DNA of 64,000 nt, from assembly GCF_004210215.2 (NCBI RefSeq), contig NZ_CP067394.1, positions 496,001 to 560,000 on the forward strand. The letters are read 5' to 3'. The notes beneath the pieces were generated by a model. It ran no database searches. It had not been told where the DNA came from and saw only the letters and a program-made list of their open reading frames with translations. Within the stretch, counting starts at the first letter, position 1. Each line of letters starts with the position of its first letter. Source of the DNA: Cryobacterium sp. SO1. GTDB lineage: Bacteria > Actinomycetota > Actinomycetes > Actinomycetales > Microbacteriaceae. Both the position numbers and the translations under genes were made by a program. Shown here piece by piece: positions 1 through 9,395 of this stretch.

Positions 1-1
1 C

Positions 2-262
2 GAACAGACGCTGGTGGACGAGGCCGAGCTCTACATCGTCGATGAGTCCGCCGACGTGGCCGAACGGCTGCTGATCGGTGAGGAGCTCAACCGCCTCGAA
101 CCGGTGCCGCAGCGGGTGATGCGACTCGCGTTCTACGAGGACCTCACCCACGTGCAGATCGCCGATAGCCTCGGATTGCCGCTCGGCACCGTGAAGAGTC
201 ACATCCGCCGCAGCCTCACCCGCTTGCGCACTAGATTGGAGGCGAACGATGACGCATCTTGA
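2..262 (+). CDS. sigK: ECF RNA polymerase sigma factor, C-terminal part (SigK-like), 5' truncated by window edge
   Basis: The open frame enters from the left edge, so only about 86 C-terminal residues are present. They contain a sigma region 4: after a short linker, the segment [20 protein letters not shown] leads into a helix-turn-helix with the recognition core [19 protein letters not shown], the usual ECF signature for -35 binding. The last codons overlap the start of the following anti-sigma gene by 14 bases, so the two are translationally coupled. The adjacent RskA-type anti-sigma factor supports a SigK-like identity. The subgroup cannot be proved without the missing region 2. Confidence 0.9.
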   Translation, partial: EQTLVDEAELYIVDESADVAERLLIGEELNRLEPVPQRVMRLAFYEDLTHVQIADSLGLPLGTVKSHIRRSLTRLRTRLEANDDAS

Positions 263-1097
263 CCGCGACACGCTCGCCCTTGTCGCGCTCGCCGAACTCG
301 AGCTCAGCGCCGCCGAACGCGAGCACCTGGCCGCCTGCCCGGGCTGCTCTGGTGAGCTGGATGCGCTTCGCCGCACCGTGCTGATCGGCCGCAGCGCCGG
401 CAGCGTCGACCTCGTCACCCCCGCGGATGCGGTGTGGGGGCGCATCCACTCGGCCCTCGGCCTCTCCGACGCGGTGGCCGCACCGCCGCGACTGGCCGGG
501 CTCGACCTGGCCGGCAGCGCGCTGGCCGGCTCCGAACCGGCGCGTCTGGAAGCGGCACGTGCCGACCAGAACCCGGCCGCGCCCGACCCGGCCGTACCCG
601 ACCCGGCCGCACCCGCCCCGGCCGACCGGGCGCCGGTCACGTATCTGCGCCGGCGTCAACGCACATGGGTGCCCGTGGCCGCCGCGGCCTGCGCGGTCGG
701 CCTCGTGGGCGGCGTCGCCGCTGGAGCGTGGTGGCAGTCGACCAGCGCTCCGGCGCCGGAGACCGTGATCGCACAGGCGCAGCTCGACGCGCTGCCCGGC
801 TGGACGGCGCGCGGCAGTGCTCTGGTGGAAGAGTCCGACGACGGCCGCCGTGAGGTGGTGGTGGACCTGGCCGACGACGCCGGCGCCGACGGGCTGCGCG
901 AGGTGTGGCTGCTCACCGCCGACGCCACCGGGCTGGTCAGTGTGGGGCTGCTCGACGGGTCCTCCGGCCGGTTCAGCATCCCGGCGGGCGTCGACCTGGC
1001 CGAGTTCCCGGTGGTGGATGTCTCGGCCGAACTCGCCGACGGCAACCCGGCCCACTCGGGCGACTCGATCGTGCGCGGCACCCTGAACACCCTCTAG
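249..1097 (+). CDS. rskA: anti-sigma factor, RskA family, zinc-binding, single-pass membrane
   Basis: 282 residues. The cytoplasmic N-terminus carries an anti-sigma zinc-site pattern, H26-x3-C30-x2-C33 ([15 protein letters not shown]), which normally binds the sigma factor. A Pro/Ala-rich linker with repeated PDPA steps (about 107-129) leads to a basic stop and one transmembrane helix at about 141-160. The C-terminal extracytoplasmic domain matches the RskA type ([20 protein letters not shown] and SVGLLDG are family-like). It should hold the upstream ECF sigma factor at the membrane until proteolysis. The start overlaps the end of the sigma gene, and regulation is probably by the same promoter. 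The inducing signal cannot be read from the sequence. Confidence 0.9.
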   Translation: MTHLDRDTLALVALAELELSAAEREHLAACPGCSGELDALRRTVLIGRSAGSVDLVTPADAVWGRIHSALGLSDAVAAPPRLAGLDLAGSALAGSEPARLEAARADQNPAAPDPAVPDPAAPAPADRAPVTYLRRRQRTWVPVAAAACAVGLVGGVAAGAWWQSTSAPAPETVIAQAQLDALPGWTARGSALVEESDDGRREVVVDLADDAGADGLREVWLLTADATGLVSVGLLDGSSGRFSIPAGVDLAEFPVVDVSAELADGNPAHSGDSIVRGTLNTL

Positions 1098-1324
1098 CCC
1101 CCGTCGGCTGTGGTGGGTGAGCCTGCCGTGCTGCAGCACCGGCGGCATCCGTCGTTGCCCGCCGCGGCCGGAGTCGCCGGGTTCGGCATGATCACCTGGA
1201 TCTGCCTGGGCATCCTGCCCGCCGGCAGAGCACCTGACCAACCGAAACAGGGCTGGCCCTACCAGCGCGGCACGCTCCGGCGGCACGCGAGTAGGTTTGA
1301 CGGTGACGACTTCAGGAGGAATTT

Positions 1325-2806
1325 GTGGCGCACGTAACCGAAGCAGAGCTGCTCCAGCACGTACCCAACGAGCTGTACATCAACGGGCAATGGGTGCCCG
1401 CCGCCGATGGGAACACCCTCACCGTGCACGACCCGGCCACGGGCAAGGTGATCAAGACCATCGCCGACGCCGGTGTCGCCGACGGCCTGGCCGCTCTCGA
1501 CGCCGCCGTCGAAGCGCAGGATGCCTGGGCGGCCACCCCGCCGCGGGTGCGCGGCGAGGTGCTGCGCCGCAGCTTCGAACTGCTTCAGGAGCGCAAACAC
1601 GAATTCGCGCTGCTGATGACGCTCGAGATGGGCAAGCCGCTCGCCGAGGCGTACGGTGAGGTCGCCTACGGCGGCGAATTCCTGCGCTGGTTCAGCGAGG
1701 AGGCCGTGCGCATCACCGGCCGGTACGGCACCAACCCCGAAGGCACCGGCCGTATGATCGTGTCGCAGCACCCGGTCGGACCCAGTTTCCTGATCACCCC
1801 GTGGAACTTCCCGTTGGCGATGGCGACCCGCAAGATCGCTCCCGCGCTCGCGGCCGGGTGCACCGTCGTGATCAAGCCCGCCGAGCTGACCCCGCTCACC
1901 ACGCTGTACCTGGTCAAGCTGTTCGAGGAGGTCGGCCTGCCCGCCGGCGTCGTCAACGTGCTCACCACCTCCACCTCGGCGGCCGTGTCCGGGCCGATCA
2001 TCGCCGACCCCCGGCTGCGGAAGCTCAGCTTCACCGGGTCCACCGGCGTCGGCCAGAAGCTCATCGCGCAGTCCGCGCAGAACGTGCTGCGCACCTCGAT
2101 GGAGCTCGGCGGCAACGCGCCGTTCCTGGTCTTCGAGGACGCCGACATGGACCGCGCCGTTGAAGGCGCCCTGGCCGCGAAATTCCGCAATGTGGGCCAG
2201 GCCTGCACGGCCGCCAACCGGTTCATCGTGCACCGCGACGTGGCCGAGGAATTCGCCCGCCGGGTCACCGAGGCCGTCAGCGAATTCACCGTCGGCCGCG
2301 GCACCGAAACCGGGGTCAAGATCGGCCCGCTGATCAACGCAGATGCCGTGACCAAGGCCGACACGCTCGTGCAGGACGCCATCGGCCGCGGCGCGACGCT
2401 GCTCACCGGCGGTCGGGCCCTGGACCGGGCGGGCACGTTCTACGAACCCACCGTGATCAGCGGCGTGAAGCCGGGCAGCGCCATCCTGCGCGAAGAGATC
2501 TTCGGGCCGGTGCTGTCGATTGTGCCGTTCGACGACGAGGACGACGCGGTGCGGATCGCCAACGACACCGAGTACGGGCTGGTCAGCTACGTGTTCACCC
2601 AGGATCTCGCCCGCGGGCAGCGGATGATCGAGAAGCTGCAGACCGGCATGATGGGGCTGAACATGGGTGTGGTCTCCAACGCCGCCGCCCCGTTCGGCGG
2701 GGTGAAGCAGTCCGGTCTGGGCCGGGAAGGCGGCTCGGAGGGCATCCACGAGTACCTCTCCACCAAGTACACCCTCACCCCCGACCCGTTCATCGACTAC
2801 GACTAG
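1325..2806 (+). CDS. gabD: NAD(P)-dependent succinate-semialdehyde dehydrogenase family
   Basis: 493 residues, full length for the ALDH superfamily. It oxidises an aldehyde (probably succinate semialdehyde) to the acid. Visible elements are ITPWNFPLAM (Asn161 of the oxyanion site), the cofactor loop FTGSTGVGQKL, the general base Glu260 in MELGGNAP and the nucleophile Cys294 in GQACTAANRF. The C-terminal motif PFGGVKQSGLGREGG is typical of GabD/SSADH rather than betaine aldehyde dehydrogenases. GTG start, chosen for the strong AGGAGG about six bases upstream. It stands alone between the sigma/anti-sigma pair and a palindromic repeat, with no GABA transaminase beside it, so the physiological substrate is inferred. 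Confidence 0.88.
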   Translation: MAHVTEAELLQHVPNELYINGQWVPAADGNTLTVHDPATGKVIKTIADAGVADGLAALDAAVEAQDAWAATPPRVRGEVLRRSFELLQERKHEFALLMTLEMGKPLAEAYGEVAYGGEFLRWFSEEAVRITGRYGTNPEGTGRMIVSQHPVGPSFLITPWNFPLAMATRKIAPALAAGCTVVIKPAELTPLTTLYLVKLFEEVGLPAGVVNVLTTSTSAAVSGPIIADPRLRKLSFTGSTGVGQKLIAQSAQNVLRTSMELGGNAPFLVFEDADMDRAVEGALAAKFRNVGQACTAANRFIVHRDVAEEFARRVTEAVSEFTVGRGTETGVKIGPLINADAVTKADTLVQDAIGRGATLLTGGRALDRAGTFYEPTVISGVKPGSAILREEIFGPVLSIVPFDDEDDAVRIANDTEYGLVSYVFTQDLARGQRMIEKLQTGMMGLNMGVVSNAAAPFGGVKQSGLGREGGSEGIHEYLSTKYTLTPDPFIDYD

Positions 2807-2819
2807 TCCCGCGACCATC

Positions 2820-2880
2820 CGCGAACCGTGAGTTAAGCACCGAAAACCCGCGATTTTAGGGGCTTAGCTCACAGTTCGCG
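2820..2880. repeat. 61-bp intergenic palindrome, copy A1
   Basis: An imperfect palindrome of exactly 61 bp. The outer arms are 24 nt with 20 pairs, ends CGCGAAC...GTTCGCG, and the centre contains a further AAA/TTT pairing around CCCGCGA. It fills the space between gabD and the trmH-like gene. It shares total length, the CGCGA end and an AGTT at arm positions 12-15 with three palindromes near 57.6-58.8 kb, so I treat it as a divergent member of the same family. It could also act as a transcription terminator for gabD, but there is no T-tract. Confidence 0.8.
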
Positions 2881-2897
2881 GGCCGTGGCAGGGTCGT

Positions 2898-2903
2898 TAA
2901 GCT
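2898..2903 (+). promoter_or_regulatory. -10 element TAAGCT for a leaderless transcript
   Basis: TAAGCT lies six bases before the GTG start of the trmH-like gene, and no Shine-Dalgarno sequence fits that start. The same TANNNT-N6-start arrangement recurs at many genes in this window, which suggests the transcript begins at the start codon. The -35 region would fall at the right end of the palindrome at 2820-2880. Confidence 0.55.
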
Positions 2904-2909
2904 CGGGGG

Positions 2910-3707
2910 GTGCCAATTGTTGAGATCCATGACCTGAGCGACCCCCGGCTGAGCGACTACACCCAGTCGACGGATGTGGCGCTCAAGAAGGCGCGCGACA
3001 CCGAGCACGGCCTGTACATCGCCGAGTCCGCGCTGGTGCTCGAACGGGCCCTCGGCGCGGGGCACCGTGCCCGCTCGGTGCTCACCCTGGCGAACACGCT
3101 CGATGAGGCCAGGGCGCTCGTCGGCGACGAGGTGCCGGTGTTCGTGGGCGCGGGGGAGCTACTGACGGAGCTCACCGGGTACGTGCTGCACCGCGGCCTG
3201 ATCGCGGCGATGCACCGGCCCGCGCTACCCGAACCCGCCTCGCTGCTGGCGGACGCCCGGCGCATCCTGATTCTCGAGAACGTCACAGACCCCACCAACG
3301 TGGGGGCCATCTTCCGCTCGGCCGGCGCGATCGGGGCCGACGCGGTCCTGGTCACCCCGCGCTGCTCGGACCCGTTCTACCGCCGCGCCATCCGAGTGTC
3401 GATGGGCACCGTCCTGCAGGTGCCCTGGACCCGGGTGGGCGACTGGAACAGCACCCGGCAGCTGCTCGACGAGCTCGGTTTCCACGTCGCCGCGCTGGCG
3501 CTGACCCCGGATGCCGTGAGCCTCCGCGATTTCCATGGCGAACAGCACGCCCGCCTGGCGCTGCTGCTCGGCGCGGAGGGGGAGGGTCTCACGGCCGAGG
3601 CGCTCGCCGCGGCGGACTCCGTGGTGCAGATCCCGATGAAACACGGCATCGACTCCCTGAATGTGGCGGCGGCCAGCGCCGTCGCGATGTGGGCACTTTC
3701 CAGCTGA
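2910..3707 (+). CDS. TrmH/SpoU-family RNA 2'-O-methyltransferase
   Basis: 265 residues, a usual length for a SPOUT methyltransferase with an N-terminal substrate-binding domain (about 1-105) and a C-terminal catalytic domain. Motif 1 is NVTDPTNVGAIFRSAGAIGA, motif 2 is LLLGAEGEGLT and motif 3 is IPMKHGIDSLNVAAASAVAM, which together form the trefoil knot and bind S-adenosylmethionine. It methylates ribose in rRNA or tRNA; the site cannot be told from sequence. GTG start with no SD but a -10-like TAAGCT six bases upstream, so probably leaderless. No operon partner is evident. Confidence 0.9.
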   Translation: MPIVEIHDLSDPRLSDYTQSTDVALKKARDTEHGLYIAESALVLERALGAGHRARSVLTLANTLDEARALVGDEVPVFVGAGELLTELTGYVLHRGLIAAMHRPALPEPASLLADARRILILENVTDPTNVGAIFRSAGAIGADAVLVTPRCSDPFYRRAIRVSMGTVLQVPWTRVGDWNSTRQLLDELGFHVAALALTPDAVSLRDFHGEQHARLALLLGAEGEGLTAEALAAADSVVQIPMKHGIDSLNVAAASAVAMWALSS

Positions 3708-3865
3708 CTGTCGCGGAACTCGGAGCCCGCCGTCATCTGTTGTTTACACGCGGCCGCTCTCTGGAACCTGTTCGAAACAAAGTGTTGCTCACGGTGTAAC
3801 AGAGCCCTGCCAATGTGGCTTCTACCCGACGCGACTCCTGCGTCCGTGCAGAGAGGTATTTCACG

Positions 3866-5134
3866 ATGGATCAAGGCAATACTGCTTTCATACTGATTTC
3901 CGCAGCGCTCGTCCTGTTGATGACTCCGGGTCTGGCGTTCTTCTACGGCGGACTGGTCAAGGCCAAGAGCGTCATCAGCATGATGATGATGAGCTTCGGC
4001 GCGCTCGGGCTGATCGGTGTGCTCTGGGTGATCTACGGCTACGCGATCGCGTTCCCGGGATCCGAGGGCACCGTGGCGCCGTGGGCGATCGACTGGTCCA
4101 ACATCGGCCTGACCGCCGCCCTGGAGATCCCCGAAGGCGCCGCTTACCCGCCGCTCGCCTTCGTCGCTTTCCAGGCCACGTTCGCCATCATCACGGTCGC
4201 GCTGATCTCCGGCGCGATCGCCGACCGCGCCAAATTCGGCTCCTGGATGATCTTCGCCGCGATCTGGGCGACCGTCGTCTACTTCCCCGTCGCCAGCTGG
4301 GTCTTCAACTTCGGCCTGGCCGAGGACGGCAGCTTCTCCTACGGCGGCTGGATCACCCACGGCCTGCAGGACGTCTTCGGCCTCGGCGCGATCGACTTCG
4401 CCGGTGGAACCGCTGTGCACATCAACGCCGGTGCCGCCGCCCTCGCCCTCGCCCTGGTACTGGGCAAGCGCGTCGGCTTCCAAAAGGGCGTCAACGTTCC
4501 CCACAACCCGCCCTTCGTGCTCCTCGGCGCAGGGCTCCTCTGGTTCGGCTGGTTCGGCTTCAACGCCGGCTCCGAGCTGGCCGCGGACGGCATCGCAGCG
4601 CTGGCATTCGTCAACACCATCGCCGCTCCCGCCGCAGCCCTGCTCGCGTGGCTGGTCGTCGAGAAGGTTCGGGATGGAAAGCCCACCTCGGTCGGAGCCG
4701 CATCCGGCGCCGTCGCGGGTCTTGTCGCTATCACCCCCGCCTGCGGCTCGCTGCAGCCGATCTGGGCGATCCTGCTCGGTGTGATCGCCGGCGCCGTCTG
4801 CGCCATCGCCGTCGACCTCAAGTTCAAGCTGGGCTTCGATGACTCGCTCGACGTCGTGGGCATCCACCTCGTCGGTGGCCTCATCGGCACCCTCTACCTG
4901 GGCTTCTTCGCCAACGGCACCGGCCTGTTCCTGGGCGGCGACGGCACCCAGCTGCTGGTGCAGGCCATCGCGGCGTTCTCGGTTCTCATCTACTCGTTCG
5001 TCCTCGCCTTCGCCATCGCCTTCGTCATCGAGAAGACCATCGGCTTCCGCGTCAAGAACGAAGACGAAATCGCGGGCATCGACTCGGTCATGCACGGCGA
5101 AGAGGGCTACGTCCTCACCGACGCCAAGAACTGA
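3866..5134 (+). CDS. amtB: ammonium transporter (Amt family)
   Basis: 422 residues with about 11 transmembrane segments. ATG 3866 is chosen because the protein then begins MDQGNTAFILIS, the family-typical periplasmic N-terminus, and GAGAGG lies upstream; an earlier in-frame ATG would add 17 residues without family similarity. Conserved features are FYGGLVKAKS near the N-terminus, the first pore His in GGTAVHINAG and the second in VGIHLVGGLIG. It moves ammonium across the cytoplasmic membrane. There is no adjacent glnB/glnK or glnD, so the usual PII partner is elsewhere. The 150-bp upstream region is relatively AT-rich and may hold nitrogen-control sites, but I could not fit a convincing GlnR or AmtR box. 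Confidence 0.95.
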   Translation: MDQGNTAFILISAALVLLMTPGLAFFYGGLVKAKSVISMMMMSFGALGLIGVLWVIYGYAIAFPGSEGTVAPWAIDWSNIGLTAALEIPEGAAYPPLAFVAFQATFAIITVALISGAIADRAKFGSWMIFAAIWATVVYFPVASWVFNFGLAEDGSFSYGGWITHGLQDVFGLGAIDFAGGTAVHINAGAAALALALVLGKRVGFQKGVNVPHNPPFVLLGAGLLWFGWFGFNAGSELAADGIAALAFVNTIAAPAAALLAWLVVEKVRDGKPTSVGAASGAVAGLVAITPACGSLQPIWAILLGVIAGAVCAIAVDLKFKLGFDDSLDVVGIHLVGGLIGTLYLGFFANGTGLFLGGDGTQLLVQAIAAFSVLIYSFVLAFAIAFVIEKTIGFRVKNEDEIAGIDSVMHGEEGYVLTDAKN

Positions 5135-5174
5135 GTCACCGAGGCCTCTGAGCAGCCAAGTCCCACCTAATACC

Positions 5175-5218
5175 GAGATGTGCTGGATGGTTGATCTACG
5201 AGCCCTCCAGCACATTTC
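5175..5218. terminator. hairpin after amtB, possible terminator
   Basis: Inverted repeat with 13-nt arms, one mismatch (GAGATGTGCTGGA against TCCAGCACATTTC), and an 18-nt loop. It occupies the whole gap between amtB and the HutD-like gene. There is no clear T-run, so it may instead be an operator or an RNA stem in the leader of the next gene. Confidence 0.45.
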
Positions 5219-5233
5219 TGTGTCGGCCGGCCG

Positions 5234-5848
5234 ATGAGCATCGCAGCCGAAGAAGACAGCGGCGACGCCGGCCGGGTGCCGCCGCGCAGCATCCGGTTCG
5301 CCGACCTGCCCCGCCAGAGCCTGGACCAGGGCAGAGGCAGCGCCCGCGAGGTCTGGGCCGACCTCGACCCCGACCTCACGCTGCGCTGGCAGCTCCGGGT
5401 GCTCGAGATCAAGGACTCCACGGGCCTGCTGGTCGGGCCGGCCGGCACCCATCACTTCGTGGTCGGGCTCGCCGGGCCCCAGGTCGCGGTGCGCAACACC
5501 GAGTCGAGCCGGGTGCTCCGGCGTGACCATGTCATGCCGGTGCTGTCCGCCATGGTGTACTTCGAGCGGCCCAAGCTGCGCCCCCCTGGGGCGAGTTCGC
5601 TCATCGTGCTGACCTTCGCCGCCGCCAGCGAGCCACCAGAGTTCGCCATCCGCACGACCCAGACCGACACCGTCCTGACCGCGGGAACGCAGCTGCTGCT
5701 GACGCTGCGGGGGAGCGTGCTGGTGGACGGCGTCGAGGTCGCACCCGGGACGGCGCTGCTGCTGGATCCCGGCCGGAGCCATCCTCTGCAGGCCGCGTCT
5801 GCACAGCTGCTCACCGTGCATCGGCCGGGATCGCAGCCGGAGCCATAG
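5234..5848 (+). CDS. HutD/Ves-like cupin protein, tentative
   Basis: 204 residues, no signal peptide or membrane helix. The N-terminal half (IRFADLPRQSLDQGRGSAREVW, then RWQLRVLEIKDSTGLLVGPAGTHHF) has the spacing of the HutD/Ves bicupin fold, in which a Trp-Arg strand is followed by a glycine-rich turn and a hydrophobic strand. The second half (LLTLRGSVLVDGVEVAPGTALLLDPG) reads as a second cupin barrel. There are no obvious metal-binding histidine clusters and no hut genes nearby, so no histidine-utilisation role can be claimed. It lies between amtB and a thiolase on the same strand; the gap to the thiolase is nine bases. Confidence 0.5.
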   Translation: MSIAAEEDSGDAGRVPPRSIRFADLPRQSLDQGRGSAREVWADLDPDLTLRWQLRVLEIKDSTGLLVGPAGTHHFVVGLAGPQVAVRNTESSRVLRRDHVMPVLSAMVYFERPKLRPPGASSLIVLTFAAASEPPEFAIRTTQTDTVLTAGTQLLLTLRGSVLVDGVEVAPGTALLLDPGRSHPLQAASAQLLTVHRPGSQPEP

Positions 5849-5851
5849 GCT
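5846..5851 (+). promoter_or_regulatory. -10 element TAGGCT for a leaderless thiolase transcript
   Basis: TAGGCT overlaps the stop of the HutD-like gene and sits six bases before ATG 5858. The purine stretch GGGGGC between them is a poor SD at that distance, so a leaderless start is likely. Confidence 0.5.
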
Positions 5852-5857
5852 GGGGGC

Positions 5858-7120
5858 ATGAGCACTGATGCCGTCATCGTCGATGTTGTCCGCACGCCGT
5901 CCGGCCGGGGTAAGCCCGGTGGTGCGCTCAGCGGGGTGCACCCGGCCGACCTCCTCGGCGGGGTTCTGAAAGACCTGGTCAACCGCAACAACCTCGACCC
6001 GGCGCTGGTCGATGACGTGATCGGCGGATGCCTGACCCAGGTGGGCGAGCAGAGCACCAACATCACCCGCACCGCGCTGCTCAGCGCCGGGTTTCCCGAA
6101 TCGGTGCCCGGCACCACCATCGACCGGCAGTGCGGCTCCAGCCAGCAGGCCGCCACCTTCGCCGCGCAGGGCGTGATCGCCGGCAGCTACGACATCGTCA
6201 TCGCCTGCGGCGTCGAATCGATGAGCCGCATTCCGCTCGGTTCTGCGGGGGGACCCACCCCGCCCGGCGGCTCCGACGCGGCCGGCCGCACCGAGGGCTG
6301 GGGCTCACCCACGGCCTGGTCGGCGATCGCCGGCCAGGACCCGCACGGACGCCTGATGCATGCCCGCTACCCGCAGGGTCTGGTGGGCCAGGGCGTCTCC
6401 GCCGAGCTGATCAGCGCCACCTGGGGCCTCACCCGCAGCGAAGTCGACGAGTACGCCGCCCGGTCGCACCGCCTCGCCGCGGCCGCCGCCGACCGGGGCG
6501 ACTTCGAGGCCGCGCTGCTGCCGGTGACCCTCGCCGACGGCCGCCAGGTGGTCGGCGACGAAACCATCCGCCGCCGCAGCACCGTCGAAACCCTCGCCGA
6601 CCTGCCGCTGGCGTTCCGCACCGACGAGCTCGCCGCGCGGTTCCCCGAGGTGAACTGGCAGATCACCGCCGGCAACTCCTCACCGCTCACCGACGGCGCC
6701 TCCGCCGCGCTGATCATGAGCGCCAGCCGTGCCGCCGCGCTCGGCCTCACCCCGCGGGCCCGGTTCCACAGCTTCGCCGTCACCGGCAGCGACCCGCTGC
6801 TGATGCTCACCGGCGTGATCTCTGCCACCCGGCGCATCCTGGCCCGCACCGGTCTCAGTATCGACGACCTGGACGCCTACGAGGTCAACGAGGCCTTCGC
6901 CTGCGTGCCGCTGGTCTGGCAGCGGGAACTGCACGCCGACCTCGACAAGCTCAACGCCCAGGGCGGCGCGATCGCCCTCGGCCACGCTCTCGGCTCCTCG
7001 GGCACCCGGCTGCTCGGCACCCTGCTCGGCAGCCTCGAAGCCGGCAGCGGTCGGTACGGGCTGCAGACCATGTGCGAGGGCGGCGGCATGGCCAACGCCA
7101 CCATCATCGAACGGCTCTGA
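5858..7120 (+). CDS. thiolase family acetyl-CoA acyltransferase
   Basis: 420 residues, slightly longer than typical thiolases (about 390-400). The acyl-accepting cysteine is Cys92 in [10 protein letters not shown]. Further family signatures are [23 protein letters not shown] (active-site His) and the second catalytic Cys in [12 protein letters not shown] near the C-terminus. It catalyses thiolytic cleavage or condensation of acyl-CoA, as in fatty-acid beta-oxidation or acetoacetyl-CoA formation. The stop codon overlaps the start of an SDR dehydrogenase (TGATG), so the pair is translationally coupled. The SDR resembles HSD10-type 3-hydroxyacyl-CoA dehydrogenases, which would supply the thiolase substrate. 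Confidence 0.92.
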   Translation: MSTDAVIVDVVRTPSGRGKPGGALSGVHPADLLGGVLKDLVNRNNLDPALVDDVIGGCLTQVGEQSTNITRTALLSAGFPESVPGTTIDRQCGSSQQAATFAAQGVIAGSYDIVIACGVESMSRIPLGSAGGPTPPGGSDAAGRTEGWGSPTAWSAIAGQDPHGRLMHARYPQGLVGQGVSAELISATWGLTRSEVDEYAARSHRLAAAAADRGDFEAALLPVTLADGRQVVGDETIRRRSTVETLADLPLAFRTDELAARFPEVNWQITAGNSSPLTDGASAALIMSASRAAALGLTPRARFHSFAVTGSDPLLMLTGVISATRRILARTGLSIDDLDAYEVNEAFACVPLVWQRELHADLDKLNAQGGAIALGHALGSSGTRLLGTLLGSLEAGSGRYGLQTMCEGGGMANATIIERL

Positions 7121-7905
7121 TGCGCATTGACGGATGCTCCGCCCTCGTCACCGGCGCCGCCTCCGGCCTCGGCCTGGCCACCGCGCGGGCGCTGCACGCG
7201 GCCGGCGCGCAGGTGGTGCTGTTCGACCTGCCCGGCTCGGCGGGGGCGGAACGGGCGGCGGAGCTAAACGGGGCTATATTCCGTTCCGGGGATGTAACCG
7301 TTGAGGCCGATGTGCAGGCCGCGGTGGATGCCGCCGCCGCCCTGGCCGCGCTGCGCGTCGTGGTCAACTGCGCAGGCGTCGCACCCGCTGCCCGCGCCGT
7401 GGGACGGCAGGGACCGCTGCCCCTGGCCGACTTCGAGCTGGTGTTGCGGGTGAACCTCCTCGGCACCTTCAACGTGGTGCGCCTGGCCGCCGCGGCGATG
7501 CAGGCCACTGAGCCGCTCGTGGCCGGGGACGGAACCGCTGCCGGCACTCCGGAGCGCGGCGTGATCGTGAACACGGCCTCCGTCGCCGCCTTCGACGGGC
7601 AGATCGGCCAAGCGGCGTATGCCGCGTCGAAGGGCGGGGTCGCGGCGATGACCCTGCCGTTGGCTCGGGAGTTCGCCCGCTCGCTGATCCGCGTGGTGAC
7701 CATTGCGCCTGGCCTGTTCGACACCCCGCTGCTGCAGGGTCTGCCGGCCGAGGCCCGGGCCTCGCTCGGCGCCCAGGTGCCGCACCCGGCCCGGCTCGGC
7801 GACCCGGCCGAGTACGCCGCCCTGGTGCGCCACATCGTGGAGAACCCGATGCTCAACGGCGAGACCATCCGCCTCGACGGCGGCATCCGGCTGGCGCCCC
7901 AGTAA
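7120..7905 (+). CDS. SDR oxidoreductase, 3-hydroxyacyl-CoA dehydrogenase type 2-like
   Basis: 261 residues. It begins [20 protein letters not shown], where TGAASGLG is the Rossmann dinucleotide loop, and has [12 protein letters not shown] after strand 4 and the catalytic YAASK. The segment [29 protein letters not shown] and the C-terminal [16 protein letters not shown] closely follow the HSD10/HadH2 pattern, so oxidation of 3-hydroxyacyl-CoA with NAD is the best guess. ATG 7120 overlaps the thiolase stop; a longer in-frame opening exists upstream but lies inside the thiolase in another frame and has no family similarity. Confidence 0.85.
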   Translation: MRIDGCSALVTGAASGLGLATARALHAAGAQVVLFDLPGSAGAERAAELNGAIFRSGDVTVEADVQAAVDAAAALAALRVVVNCAGVAPAARAVGRQGPLPLADFELVLRVNLLGTFNVVRLAAAAMQATEPLVAGDGTAAGTPERGVIVNTASVAAFDGQIGQAAYAASKGGVAAMTLPLAREFARSLIRVVTIAPGLFDTPLLQGLPAEARASLGAQVPHPARLGDPAEYAALVRHIVENPMLNGETIRLDGGIRLAPQ

Positions 7906-8171
7906 CGGTGGGGCCACCCCTGGACGAGCCTCGCCCGCTCCTGGTCGCGCGTGTCGGTCCCGGGGCACGTGTTCTAGCGCGTGCCGCCGGGAGTTGCACG
8001 TGCCGCGGGGGATACAGGTGCCGCGGGAACCAGCCTGTCCCCGGGGAGCAGCCAACCGTCACGAGCCCGCCACTCCCAGGAGGCCAGGCTGTGTTGAGAG
8101 CCCACCAATGAGGCCCTACACTCTTCAGAAAAACCCCACGGGTCAGAAACCACACAGGGAAGGTGCCGGCG

Positions 8172-9155
8172 TTGACATCATTCGAGACCGAGTTGCGTCG
8201 GGTCGTGCAACCGCGCGCCCGGGTGATCATCGACAACGACTTCTCCGGTGATCCCGACGGACTCGTGCAGCTCGCCCACCACGTGCTGTCGCCGTCGGTG
8301 GAGATCCGCGCGATCATCGGCTCGCACCTGAGGCCCGGCGACCCATTCGACCCGTCAGAGCACACCGCCGACAACGCCGCGACGGCCGCCACCACCGTGC
8401 TCGAGATGCTCGGCCGAACCGGCACGATTCCGGTCCTGACCGGGTCGAACCAGGGCATGACCGACCCGCTCTCGCCCCTCCGCTCGGCCGCAACGGATGC
8501 CATCATCGCCGAGGCCATGCGCACCGACACCGACCTGCCGCTGTTCGTGGCCTGCGGGGCCGGTCTCACCGAGATTGCCAGCGCCTACCTGCTCGAGCCG
8601 CGCATCGCCACCAGGCTCACCCTGATCTGGATCGGCGGCCCCGAGCACGACGGCCTGGCGGTGCCGCCGCCCGGTTCGCATGGCCCGGAGTACAACCTCG
8701 CCATCGACATCCCCGCCGCCCGGGTGATCTTCGACTCGTTCATGCCTATCTGGCAGGTGCCGCGCGACGCGTACCGGCAGACGCTGTTCTCCTGGGCCGA
8801 ACTGCTCACGGATCTGCGTCCGCACGGCGCCATCGGCGCGCACCTCTACGACGCCCTCGCCCGCGTCGCCGTGATGGCCGGCAGCCACGGCCTGCACACC
8901 GGCGAAACGTACATCCTCGGCGACAGTCCGCTCGTGCTCCTGACCGCGCTGCAGTCGTCCTTCGAGCCTGATCCCTCCTCGAGCGCCTACGTCACCCGCA
9001 CGGTACCGCGCATCCGGGCCGACGGGTCCTACGACTTCATTCCGCGGCAGGGCCCCCGGCCGATGCGGGTGTACACCCGGCTGGACCTGCGGCTGCTCTT
9101 CGCCGACTTCACAGCCAAGCTCGCCGGCCACGCCGCCGGCCACGCCGCCGGCTGA
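8172..9155 (+). CDS. nucleoside hydrolase-like protein (IUNH family)
   Basis: About 327 residues. The N-terminal VIIDNDFSGDPDG is a variant of the Asp-cluster (DxDxxxDD) that binds calcium and ribose in nucleoside hydrolases, followed by IRAIIGSHLR as in the family. It probably hydrolyses the N-glycosidic bond of nucleosides or related ribosides in the cytoplasm. TTG 8172 is preferred because GGAAGG lies nine bases upstream; a GTG at 8163 would add three residues and would overlap that SD. The C-terminus ends in a short tandem repeat (AGHAAGHAAG) from a repeated 12-base unit. It stands alone and far from the nucleoside locus at 50-63 kb. Confidence 0.78.
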   Translation: MTSFETELRRVVQPRARVIIDNDFSGDPDGLVQLAHHVLSPSVEIRAIIGSHLRPGDPFDPSEHTADNAATAATTVLEMLGRTGTIPVLTGSNQGMTDPLSPLRSAATDAIIAEAMRTDTDLPLFVACGAGLTEIASAYLLEPRIATRLTLIWIGGPEHDGLAVPPPGSHGPEYNLAIDIPAARVIFDSFMPIWQVPRDAYRQTLFSWAELLTDLRPHGAIGAHLYDALARVAVMAGSHGLHTGETYILGDSPLVLLTALQSSFEPDPSSSAYVTRTVPRIRADGSYDFIPRQGPRPMRVYTRLDLRLLFADFTAKLAGHAAGHAAG

Positions 9156-9198
9156 CTGCCCCGCCGGCTGACCACGCCGGTCCGGGTGTCCCGGAGGG

Positions 9199-9268
9199 AG
9201 GTGCGCGGGCAGCGCGCCGTTTCGCGGGTGGCGCGCCACCCGCGAAACGGCGCCTGACCCGCGCAACG
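9199..9268. repeat. GC-rich palindromic element, copy B1 (perfect 40-bp core)
   Basis: The core at 9214-9253 is a perfect 40-bp palindrome centred on GCGGGTGGCGCGCCACCCGC. Pairing resumes outside it, with outer GCGCGGG and CCCGCGC arms. Three further copies of the same design occur at 17.2, 20.2 and 39.4 kb. This copy lies in the 372-bp stretch without a recognised gene between the nucleoside hydrolase and a small membrane protein. The rest of that stretch holds two tandem 19-bp copies at 9396-9433 (starting GAACAC) and nothing else I recognise. Confidence 0.9.
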
Positions 9269-9395
9269 GAGTCCGCGGCGGCGCGCGCGGCGGCCAGGGC
9301 GGGGCTCCAGGGCGACGGTGAGCAGCGGGCGCAGGTCGTTGCGAATTTCCTGGGCAGATTCTCGCTGCCCGCGGTGTTCTCGCCGGCACGGGTTT

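Noticed and set aside
1110..1337. Small open frame between rskA and gabD
   Set aside because: No SD, no family similarity, and it runs over the gabD start. The 227-bp gap otherwise shows only the gabD SD.
3708..3865. GlnR or AmtR box upstream of amtB
   Set aside because: GTTCGAAAC and GGTGTAAC occur, but neither the spacing nor the paired half-sites fit a known nitrogen-control operator.
3377..5941. A minus-strand open frame of 854 codons
   Set aside because: Antisense to trmH-like, amtB and HutD-like genes, all with clear family motifs; composition is typical of antisense high-GC sequence.
7906..8171. Possible short genes between the SDR and the nucleoside hydrolase
   Set aside because: Only repetitive GC-rich frames without SD. 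I see nothing in this gap except the SD of the hydrolase.
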